From assembly GCF_963082655.1 (NCBI RefSeq), contig NC_081553.1:211454117-211518116 (forward strand): 64,000 nt of DNA, in the 5' to 3' direction. Shown here piece by piece: positions 54,645 to 64,000 of this stretch. The stretch's first letter is position 1, and every line of letters begins with the position of its first letter. Position numbers and translations under genes: made by a program. Below the pieces are notes generated by a model that searched no databases, was not told the origin of the DNA, and saw nothing but the letters and a program-made list of their open reading frames with translations. Source of the DNA: Stomoxys calcitrans. Its lineage: Eukaryota; Arthropoda; Insecta; Diptera; Muscidae.

Positions 54645-55430
54645 GTTTGTTGTAAACGGAATGGCAAAATGATTATACTCCCATCCTTGGGTGGTGGTTA
54701 TAATTACGTGGTCAACCTGCACTCTTCGCTTTTTTTTAGAGGATTATGTGGCAAACAAGTTCATCGTACAAAGTCATAATGGTTTTAAAAGGGGGGTATA
54801 GAATGCAACTAATTTACCAATGAAAATTTTAAATTAGTTTTCGGTTAATGGATTTCTTCCGTTTAAGGTATTTAAGATTAATTAAAGTAATTGAAAATAA
54901 TTGTTATGTATGTAGATCTTGTTTAATTAAATATATGAAAAATTATAAAAGTTTAAATCGACTAACTAATTCATGTTACCGCGTGAATTGGTGGGAATAT
55001 TGGCAACAAAAAACTGTTAAAAGTGCATGCACCCAAACACAAAACAGCTTGACGCTTATCCCAATGCTTTGCAAGTTTGGTGAATACAGTGGGCAAGACC
55101 ATCAGCAATGAAGGACTTCTTCAAGACTTCCTAAAGTATTTTAAGCTAAGTTAATATGTGTGAATTTTTAGCAGAATCCATGGTGGTGAGTGCCTAAGAT
55201 TCGTTCCGTGGCTTCCGAACTTACTTGTTATTGTTAAACCCTACGCCACTACAGGATATTATAAATTTTTGCATTTGTTATCAACTCTAAGAAGGAGAAA
55301 AGCTAGACCTAGTGTTAAGTATATCGATCAGCTTAGAATCGATTTAGCTTTGTCCGCCTGTCCAGGCCACATTTCTTGTCCGATTACTTTTTAGAACATA
55401 CCTTTTTATTGGCCCAAGGACGAATGCCAC
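54645..55430. other. No feature recognised
   Basis: AT-rich, short frames without known similarity. Probably intergenic or old repeat. Confidence 0.3.
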
Positions 55431-55434
55431 TAAT

Positions 55435-55790
55435 TTTGGAAAAATATAGGTCCCGCACACAAGAAAGGAGACCAGACGGAATGTGCCAACTACAGCGGAA
55501 TAAGTCTCCTCCCCATCGCATAAAAGATATTCTCGAGCGTACTGTGTGAAAGATTAAAACCTAAAGCCAATGAGATAATTGGGCCCTATCAGATATTCAC
55601 ACTGCGCCAAGCTGATGCATACGCCTTATCAGCGTGTCGCCTACGTTCTTTAATAGTTCAGCGGGTAACCCGTCGGCTCCTGCTGCCTTGTTGTTCTTCA
55701 GTCGGGTCGAATAAAGATATCCACATGAAATTTTGTAGAGAGACTTCTTATTAATATAGGTCTTTGGGGATTGGAAATGGATCATATCGG
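55435..55790. pseudogene. LINE RT fragments in opposite orientations
   Basis: + strand 55450-55605 reads KKGDQTECANYSGISLLPIA then KIFSSVLCERLKPKANEIIG, an RT motif block. - strand 55597-55700 reads LKNNKAAGADGLPAELLKNV, the block that normally precedes it. They now lie tail to tail, so a segment was inverted. Confidence 0.65.
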
Positions 55791-55941
55791 TTCAGAATTG
55801 GATATAGCTTCCATATAAGGTGGGCCTTCGATTTGACATCTTGAATCCCTGGAAGTGGTAATTATTATCCGATTTGGCACATAAAGTCTGAATCGGTCGA
55901 TAACCTAACATAGATTCCATATAAACCTACTCAGTGTTGTG

Positions 55942-56571
55942 TTAAGAATTCCAACCTGCTATATAACCTAATATAGCTCCCAAAAAAACCCGATTAACGG
56001 AGTATAATAGGGTTAATTTGTGAACTATACACTGCAGTTTAAATCCAGATTTTTTTTTATCAACCAACACGCATGGGATGTCCCCTATGGATGCAGTGCA
56101 TTGCGTTGGAAAATAGGAATTGGAGGGTGGGAGGATGGTTTGTTTACTGACATTTGCCTCAAATCTCTGGATGTCATAGTGGGTGGGAAAACCTTTAGCC
56201 GGAAGACGATTCCACATACGAACGGTTCGGGCGAAATAAGAATTCTCTCTATAATGCATTGTGCGGTCCGCTGGCCAATCAATTACAAACGGGTGTGAGT
56301 TCCTGGAATGTCTAGTATCCCTGACGAACACACACCAATTTGCAAAAGAAAATCTCCGATCATTGAGCTCGTCTCGAAAGAGAAACAAACAGAAGTGGTG
56401 AAATTTAATAATCTTCGCCCTAACAGGCAAAAAACTTGAAAATGAAATAAAAATTCGGCAGATCCCGGCCGCGATTCGAACCTGGGCACACGTAGGAACA
56501 GCGAGAGCCGTTACCGTTGTCAGTCTTGGTTCTTTTTTTCTCTGGGTGTATGTATGTAACTGTAGTGACAT
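55942..56571 (-). pseudogene. LINE ORF2 C-terminal fragment
   Basis: Frame contains RDELNDRRFSFANWCVFVRD, TRHSRNSHPFVIDWPADRTM and HYRENSYFARTVRMWNRLPA, the conserved C-terminus of non-LTR ORF2 proteins. The open frame of 209 aa extends into 3' flank sequence. A B-box-like gttcgaatcgcggccggga (- strand, about 56465-56485) suggests a SINE scrap at its start. Confidence 0.7.
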
Positions 56572-56599
56572 AATTATACCCTACACCACTACTGTGGTA

Positions 56600-57950
56600 A
56601 AAAATGCAAATTTTGCCCATGAATAGTGATGGGCGATGGGTAGATACCCAAAAAGTATATACCCGGTAAATTGGGTAAATATCCGGGTATTTACCCATTT
56701 ATAACCAAAAGCTAAGTATTTATAATTTTTCAAAGATCTTGGTCATAAAAACATTTTTCAAAAAAATGTTAATGATTTCGTATTCTTTGTATATAAGCCT
56801 GACCTTCTGATCTCATAAAATCGGATTTTAGTTATATATAGCCGCTATATAGACCGATCTCCAAACTTAAAGTCTTGAGGCAATAAATTGGTAATTTTTC
56901 ATCTGATTCCGAGTAAATTTGGCACAGTGAGTTCTGGTAGACCCTTATTAATTTTTGTGAGGTGCAGTTCAGATCGGACTATATTTGGATAAAGCTGCCC
57001 TTAGACCCGATCTCCCGATGTAGGGTATAGAGGCCATAAAAGATCCATTTATTACCCGAATTCTATGAAATTCGGCACAGTGTGTTCTGGTAGACCCGTA
57101 TTCATTCCTGTCAAATGTGGTACATATCGGACCATATTTTGATATAGCTGCCATATATATCGATGTCCCAATATTGTGTAATGAACCCATAAAACGAGAA
57201 TTTTCATCCTATTTCATTGAAATTTGGCACAGCGAGTTCCGGTACCCCTCTTAATCTTTTTGTTGAATATCGTCTAGATCGGACTATATTTGGATATAGC
57301 TGCCATATAGACCGATCTCCCGATATTGAGTATTGAGCCCATAAAAAGAGCATTTTTCATCCGATTTTGATGATATTTGAAACAGTGAATTTGATACACC
57401 TGTTTCATCGAAATAGAATAGGCTCATTGCACAATATCGGGAGATCGGTATATATGGCAGATATATCTAAATATGGTCCGATCTGTACCACATTTGACAG
57501 GAATGGGTAGGGGTCTACCAGAACACACTGTGCCAAATTTCATCGAATTCGGATAATAAAGCGATTTTTATGGCCTTAATAACCTATATCGTGAGATCGG
57601 GTGGTCGGTCTAAGGGCAGCTATATCCAAATATAGTCCGATCTGAACCGCACTTCGCAAAAATTAATAGGGGTCTACCAGATCTCACTGTGCGAAACTTC
57701 ATCGAAATCGGATGAAAAATTACTAATTTATTGCCTCAAGACTTTAGGTCTGGAGAACGGTCTATACAGCGGCTATATATTGCAAAAATCCGACTTTATG
57801 AGATAAGAAGGTCAGGTTTATATACAAAGAATAGGAAATCATCAAAAATTTTTTGAAAAATTTAGTTATACCCACGATATCTACAAAGTTATAAATACCC
57901 CAATAAATACCCAAGCGTTGGGTATTTAACCGGTAGAAACCCATCTCTAG
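56600..57950. repeat. Palindromic muscoid repeat, ~1.3 kb
   Basis: Left arm about 56630-57400 and right arm about 57420-57945 are inverse copies. For example 'cacagtgtgttctggtagac' (57077) pairs with 'taccagaacacactgtgcca' (57516), and 'tgggtaaatatccgggtatt' faces 'gggtatttaaccggtag'. Within each arm are ~170-bp units with 'gatatagctgccatatatat' and 'gaccgatctcccgatattg'. The centre is near 57410. Confidence 0.8.
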
Positions 57951-58247
57951 CCATGAACATTTCACTAAGGAACAGGGGCAAACTTCTCACATATTAATGA
58001 GTGCAGTCCGATTCAAGTTCATCCTCAATGATAAGGGGCCTCCTTTTTATAGCCGAGTCCGAACGGCGTGCCGCAGTGCGACACCTCTTTGTAGAGAAGT
58101 TTTACATGGCATAGTACCTAACAAATGTTGCCAGCATTAGGAGGGGAAAACTACAGCTGAAAATTTTTTCTGATGGTCTCGCCAGGATTCGAACCCAGGC
58201 ATTCAGCGCATATGCGTATATGCTTACCTCTGCGCTACGTTGGCCTG
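57951..58247 (-). mobile_element. tRNA-derived SINE, copy B (full head)
   Basis: On the - strand it opens gccaacgtagcgcagaggta (A box) with gggttcgaatcctggcgaga (B box), then cacgccgttcggactcggct, tataaaaaggaggcccctta and ends near gttcatggc. Same family as 1293-1531. Confidence 0.8.
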
Positions 58248-58509
58248 TCACTACTGTGGTACAGGGTATTATAACTTGTGCATTTGTTTGTAACACTCAG
58301 AAGGAAGAAAGAAAGGTACCATTGACAAGTATACCAATCGACACAGAATCATTTTCTGATTCGTTTTAGCTGTTAATTTGTGTACAAAGTACAGGTCACA
58401 GTTTTCATCCGATCGTCTCAAACATGCCTGTATGGTTTTCGGCCCAGAGACGAAGCCTATTGAAATTGGAAAAAATCGGTTCAGATTTCTATATAGCTCC
58501 CTTATATAT

Positions 58510-58743
58510 TTGGTTGCCCAAAAAGTAATTGCGGATTTTTTAAAAGAAAGTAAATGCATATTTAATAAAACTTAGAATAAAATTTAATCAAATATACTTT
58601 TTTACACTTTTTTTCTAAAGCAAGCTAAAAGTAACAGCTGATAACTGACAGAAGAAAGAATGCAATTACAGAGTCACAAGCTGTGAAAAAATTTGTCAAC
58701 GCCGACTATATGAAAAATCCGCAATTACTTTTTGGGCAACCAA
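58510..58743. mobile_element. Mariner-type MITE, copy 1
   Basis: Ends ttggttgcccaaaaagtaat and its inverse attactttttgggcaaccaa, flanked by TA. Interior 'aagtaacagctgataactga' and 'agaatgcaattacagagtca'. About 235 bp, non-coding. Confidence 0.8.
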
Positions 58744-59497
58744 TATATGTTCATCCGATTTGCAGTAATAATGCAATAAAATGATCATTTGTTAGCCGAT
58801 TCTCGCGAAATTTAGCAGAAAAGATTTTCTAATAGCTCTCGACATTTCATGGAAATCGGTTAGGATTTAGATATAGCTGCCATATATGTATATTGCCAGA
58901 TTTTCACTCCAAGAGCCACTGCAAGCGCATTTATTGACCAATCTTGGCAAAATTTTTGCACAAAACTTTCCTCGACGACTACCACAAGATCTAAGAAGTT
59001 TGGTCAAAATCGATTTAGATTTAGATATAGCTCCCATATATATGTTCATCCGATTCGCAGTAATAATGCAATAAAATGGTCATTTGTTATCCGATTCTCG
59101 CGAAATTTAGCAGGAAAGATTTTCTAATGACTCTCGACATTACCGGTGAATTTCATGGAAATCGGTTAGGATTTAGATATAGCTGCCATATATGTATATT
59201 GCCCGATTTTCACTTCTAAAGCCACTGCAAGCGCATTTACTGACCAATCTTGGCAAAATTGTGCACAAAGGTTTTCTAGACGACTACCACAAGATCTAAG
59301 AAGTTTGGTCAAAATCGATTTAGATTTAGATATAGCTCCCATATATATGTTCGTCCGATTTTGAGAAATATTGCAATAAAATGGTCATTTGTTATCCGAT
59401 TCTCTCGAAATTTGGCAGGAAGGGTTTTCTCATGACTCTCGACATTACAGTTGAATTTCCTAGAAATCGGCCCTTATTTAGATATAGTTGTCATATA

Positions 59498-59692
59498 TTG
59501 GGTTGCCCAAAAAGTAATTGCGAATTTTTTAAAACAAAGTAAATGCATTTTTAATAAAACTTAGAAGCAAGCAAAAAGTAACAGCTGATAACTGACAGAA
59601 GAAAGAATGCAATTACAGAGTCACAAGCTGTTAAAAAAATTTGTCAACGCCGACTATATGAAAAATCCGCAATTACTTTTTGGGCAACCCAA
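59498..59692. mobile_element. Mariner-type MITE, copy 2
   Basis: Perfect ends ttgggttgcccaaaaagtaa / ttactttttgggcaacccaa. Same interior as copy 1 but about 40 bp shorter (internal deletion). Confidence 0.85.
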
Positions 59693-59880
59693 TATGTATA
59701 TTGCCCGATTTTCACTCCAAGAACCACTGCAAGCGCATTTATTGACCAATCTTGGCAAAATTTTGCACAACGCTTTCCTCGGGATAGGGATTGTTTAATA
59801 ACCCATCTGAAAACATCTGCCGACGTCCATCAAAATTGGTTCAGAATTGGATATAGCTCCCACATTGCACTTATAGGGTA

Positions 59881-61050
59881 GGTGTTGGGAATTATACAGA
59901 CTTTTGCCCTTCCTTACTGGGTTTTGAAATGCTTTTGCAAGGTTTTCCTGCAATTGAATTTTTGATTTATAAACACATAACACACTTTCTACTTGAATTA
60001 ATGAAAGAAACAAAAAAAGAAAACATTTTTGTTTCATATATCCACATAACTAAATATTTACATTTTTTTTTTTTACCAACTATAGTTTAACTCGTAATTC
60101 TGTTGAGGTTTTCCTAGGCAAAGTGAATGCTCATTATACATGGCTTTTGTCAAAGAATAGATAGAGGTTGCCGCTCTCCGCTACACTTGTCTGATGGATT
60201 GATTGATTTAAGAGGTAATTTTGAATTATTTTAATTTTTAGCAAATATTGAGAGGGCTTACCTTTGGACTATTGCCACCAGCATATGTATAGAGAGAAAA
60301 CCCATGGATAGAGAAAAACCCATGGCTCTGAATACCATGCCAAACATTGTATACCACCATACCCGAATATATATATAAATGTCTATAGGGTATATCGTAT
60401 CGAAATTGTTTATATTTGCATATATAGAGCCGTACTTTAATTGTATTTCAAATGCTTGAAATTTCAAATAAAGTTTTCAGTTCAATTCCTCCATTGAAGT
60501 GCGACGGTTGTGTGATAGTGAAATAAACGAGGGCAAAACATTTGTTACTTAAAAAAATTTTAACGGAGACGTTCCAACGTTGTTTAAGAAATATTTTGTT
60601 GGTGCCTGCAACCTATGGATATGGATAACTATATAGTTCAAGAAAACGGCAATTACAGTGGTACTTATTCATATTCCATACTGCTAATTGGATTTATATA
60701 CCAAAAACAAAAACAAAAAAAAAAAACCATTTGAAATGAACCTGAACTCGTCGGTGCTTTTGTTAAATAACAATTAAATTAATATGAAAAATATTTTTTA
60801 TGACAATATCTGGAAAAAAATATAATTGTATATGAAAAATCTTCACCAAACTTAAAGTAGTCAAGACAAATATTAATGGTGATAGATGGTATCCATTCAA
60901 TGCCAATTTTTCATTACCTAACCGCATAAAGGACTTTTCAATACATTTTTATAATGATCCAACATACAGCGGAGCTACTGTCTCATTTCGCATTTAACGA
61001 GTAATGAAAGGCTAAAGTTAGGCAGTTTTCGACTTTTTTTGTTGTTACTA
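59881..61050. other. No gene recognised
   Basis: AT-rich. A direct repeat 'aacccatggatagagaaaaa' / 'aacccatggctctg' and (TA)n lie at 60298-60380. No open frame with known similarity. Confidence 0.3.
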
Positions 61051-61054
61051 TGAT

Positions 61055-62540
61055 GTTATAAGTTGTACATCATGCGGTGCTTAATCCAAATATAAACCGG
61101 GAGAAGCCGTTGTACGAAATTTCAGCCAAATCGAATTGCGCCCTCTAGTGGCTCAAGAAGTTAAGATCCACGATCAGTTTATATGGCAGCTATGTCAGGT
61201 TATGAACCGATTTAGACCATATTTACCACAAATGTTTTAAGTCACAACAAAACACTTCATGCACAATTTCATCCAAATCGGATAAGAATTGCGTCCTCTA
61301 GTGGCTCAATAAGTCAAGATCCAAGATCGGTTTATATGGCAGCTATATCAGGTTATGGACCGATTTGAACCATACTTAGTACAGTTGTTGGAAGTCATAA
61401 CAAAACACTTCATGCACAATTTCAGCCAAATCGGAGAAGAATTGCGTCCTCTACTGGTTCAATAAATCAAGATCCAAGTTCAGTTTATATGGCATCTATG
61501 TCAGGTTATAAACCAGTTTGGACCATATTTACCACAAATGTTGTAAGTCATAACAAAATTCTTCATGCAAAATTTCAGCCAAATCGGATAAGAATTGCGC
61601 CCTCCAGAGACATAAGAAGTCAAGATCTGGGTTCGTTTTATATGGCAGCTTTATAAGGCTATGTATCAATTTGAATAATACTTAGCACAGTTGTTGGAAG
61701 TTATAATAAACGACTCATGGAAAATTTTGGCAAAATCGGATGAGAATTTCGTCCTCTAATGGCTCAAAAAGTCAAGATCCCAGATCGGTTTATATGGCAG
61801 CTACAGTTGGTTATATACCAATTTGAACCATACTTTGCACAGAAGTCATAATAAACCACTTGGTGCAAAATTTCAGCCAAATTGGATAAGAATTGCGCCC
61901 TCTAGTGGCTCAAAAGCCAAGATCCAAAATCCTAACAAAACAATTCATGCAAAATTTCAGCCAAATCGGATATGAATTGCGCCATCTAGAGGCCTAAGAA
62001 GTCAAGATCCAAGATGGGTTTATATAACAGTTATATCAGATTATGATCCGATTTGGACCATCCTTGGTACAATTATTAAAAGTCAAAACAAAATACCTTA
62101 TGCAAAATATCAACCAAGTCGAATAAGAATAGCGCCCTCTAGAGGCACAAGAAGTCAAGATCCGAGATCGGTATATATGACAGCTGTAGTAGGTTATAGA
62201 CCAAAATTTGAACCGTACTAAACACAGTTGTTGAAAGTCATAAGAAAACACCTCATGCAAAATTTCAGCCAAATCGGATAAAAACTGCACCCTTTAGAGG
62301 CTCAAGAAGTCAAGATTCGAGATCGGTTTATATTGCAAAAATATCAAGTTATTATCCGAATTGGACCTTTCTTGGTAAAGTAGTTGCATAGAACACCTCG
62401 TGCGTAATGTCAGCCAAGTCGTATAAGGGTTGCGCTCTCTAGAGGCTCAAGAAGTCAAGATCCGAGATCGATTTATATGGCAGCTATATAAGGTTATGGA
62501 ACAATTTGGTCCATACATACCACAGTTGTTGAAAGTCATT
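61055..62540 (+). repeat. Tandem array, ~165-bp unit, + orientation
   Basis: About nine units with 'aatcggataagaattgcgcc', 'tctagtggctcaagaagtca', 'agatcggtttatatggcagc', 'tatatcaggttatggaccga' and 'cagttgttggaagtcataac'. Same family as 9340-9790. Confidence 0.85.
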
Positions 62541-63500
62541 AAATTTGGCGTAAGTTGCTTTTTTATGACTTCCAACAAATGTGCTAAGTATGGTTCAAAT
62601 CGGTCCATAACCTGATATAGCTGCCATATAAACCGATCTTGACTTCTTAAGCCACTAGAGGTCGCAATTCTCATCCGACTTGGCTCAAATTTAGCATGAA
62701 GTAGTTTATTGCGACTTCCGACAATTGTGATAAGTTTGGCCCAATCGGTCTATAACCTGATATAGCTGCCATATAAACCGATATCGGAATTTGATTTTTT
62801 TTAACCTCTAGAGGGCGTAATTCTTATCCGATTTTGTCAACATTTTGTTCGAGGTGTATTGTTGTGACTTCCAACAACTGTTGTAAGTATGGTCGATTTC
62901 GGTTCATAACTTGATATAGCTGCCATGTAAACCAATCTCGGATCTTGACTTCTTGATCCTCTAGAGGGCGTATTTCTAGTCTGATTTGGCTGAAAATGCA
63001 CGAAATGTTTTGGTTTGACCATCAGCAACTGTGCCAAGTATTGTTCAATTCGGTGGATAACCTGATCTTGTGCCGCTAGAGGGCGCAATTATTATCCGAT
63101 TTGGCTGAAATTTAGCACGAAGTGTTTTCGTTAGACCATTAAACACTGCGCCAAGTATGGCTCAAATCGGTTAACAACGTCATTTTGCTCAAATATTGTA
63201 TAAACCGATCTCCCGATTATACTCCTTGAGCCTCTAGAGGGAGCAATTCTTATACGATTTGGCTGAAATTTTGAACAACGACCTGTATGACGTTTAACAA
63301 AGTGTAATATATGGCTTGAATCGGTCGACAACCTGATATAGCCCCCATATAAACAGATCTCCTAATTTTATGTTTTTCAAGCCGCTATAAGGCACAATTC
63401 TTATCCAATTTGACTGAAATTTTGCACAATGAATTCCTCTTTGGTCTCCAACAGCCAAACCAAGTATGACCCCAATCGATTCATAACTTGGTATAGCTGA
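62541..63500 (-). repeat. Same tandem array in inverted orientation
   Basis: From about 62565 the units read backwards (acttccaacaaatgtgctaa, taacctgatatagctgccat, ctagagggcgcaatt). About six units, more diverged with distance. The switch point is near 62545. Confidence 0.85.
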
Positions 63501-63502
63501 AA

Positions 63503-64000
63503 TAAAGGGTGATTTTTTTGAGGTTAGGATTTTCATGCATTAGTATTTGACAGATCACGTGGGATTTCAGACATGGTGTCAAAGAGAAAGATGCTCAGTA
63601 TGCTTTGACATTTCATCATGAATAGACTTACTAACGAGCAACGCTTGCAAATCATTGAATTTTATTACCAAAATCAGTGTTCGGTTCGAAATGTGTTCAA
63701 ATTTTGACAAATTTTGTTCAGCGATGAGGCTCATTTCTGGTTGAATGGCTACGTAAATAAGCAAAATTGCCGCATTTGGAGTGAAGAGCAACCAGAAGCC
63801 GTTCAAGAACTGCCCATGCATCCCGAAAAATGCACTGTTTGGTGTGGTTTGTACGCTGGTGGAATCATTGGACCGTATTTTTTCAAAGATGTTGTTGGAC
63901 GCAACGTTACGGTGAATGAACACATTTCGAACCGAACACTGATTTTGGTAATAAAATTCAATGATTTGCAAGCGTTGCTCGTTAGTAAGTCTATTCATGA
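63503..64000. mobile_element. Mariner-like fold-back element, copy 2, cut by window end
   Basis: Left end taaagggtgatttttttgag and the MNRLTNEQRLQIIEFYYQNQ arm as in copy 1. The centre, here on the + strand, reads FSDEAHFWLNGYVNKQNCRI (second catalytic Asp region), then MHPEKCTVWCGLYAGGIIGP and VVGRNVTVNEH. The second arm begins at about 63920 and leaves the window. It inserted at a TA inside the tandem array. No full transposase. Confidence 0.85.

Larger units (their letters stand above)
58250..59880. repeat. Tandem repeat, ~306-bp unit, with two MITE insertions
   Basis: The unit contains 'tagatatagctcccatatat', 'cagtaataatgcaataaaat', 'tttctaatgactctcgacat', 'gccactgcaagcgcatttac' and 'gactaccacaagatctaaga'. 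The first landmark occurs at about 59022 and 59328. About 2.5 units are present, with partial units at both sides. Confidence 0.75.

Noticed and set aside
34164..64000. Internal inversion between the two mariner fold-back copies
   Set aside because: The centre is on opposite strands, but the arms are symmetrical, so simple insertion in opposite orientation explains it.
1..64000. CRISPR arrays, operons or other prokaryotic systems
   Set aside because: Introns, fly gene families and eukaryotic transposons throughout; the tandem arrays are satellites without unique spacers.

Overview
The window is nuclear DNA from a higher fly. The three recognisable genes are insect-like with short introns, and almost everything else is transposon and satellite debris. 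The 'atatagctgccatataaaccgatct' type repeats, tRNA-derived SINEs and mariner, hAT and Jockey-like elements suggest a calyptrate muscoid (house-fly or stable-fly relatives). That placement is inference; no species can be fixed from the sequence alone.

Layout. (1) About 2.2-12.7 kb, + strand: the 3' part of a DGCR2/IDD-like single-pass membrane protein gene. It has an exon with a VWFC domain and transmembrane helix, two very large low-complexity cytoplasmic-tail exons, and a short last exon. An in-frame UGA followed by CUA sits exactly at the start of the transmembrane helix, making this the most interesting point in the window. (2) About 12.7-31 kb: A/AC-rich UTR-like sequence broken up by a hAT-like MITE, other inverted-repeat elements, SINEs, LINE fragments and a ~495-bp satellite (23.7-26.0 kb). 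(3) About 31.5-37.7 kb: a composite satellite in which units related to the ~495-bp satellite alternate with arrays of a ~30-bp hairpin-forming minisatellite; a mariner fold-back element is inserted in it. (4) About 38.5-40.2 kb: AT-rich and microsatellite-rich DNA, then a broken Jockey-like LINE (40.2-42.5 kb). (5) 43.06-46.31 kb, - strand: ear, the fly ENL/AF9 YEATS-domain protein. (6) 48.02-51.52 kb, + strand: Dis3 (Rrp44), the exosome nuclease, in nine exons with all catalytic motifs intact. (7) About 51.6-64 kb: hAT MITE, stacked 5'-truncated Jockey copies, other LINE pieces, a ~1.3-kb palindromic repeat, a SINE, a ~306-bp satellite hit twice by the same mariner-type MITE, an inverted ~165-bp tandem array, and a second mariner fold-back copy running into the window end.

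The three host genes are functionally unrelated: cell-surface adhesion/receptor-like protein, transcription elongation/chromatin reader, and RNA decay. ear and Dis3 are divergent but separated by 1.7 kb containing repeat debris, so a tight shared promoter is not indicated. Exon boundaries were derived by hand from splice sites, reading phase and family conservation; phases close exactly for ear and Dis3.
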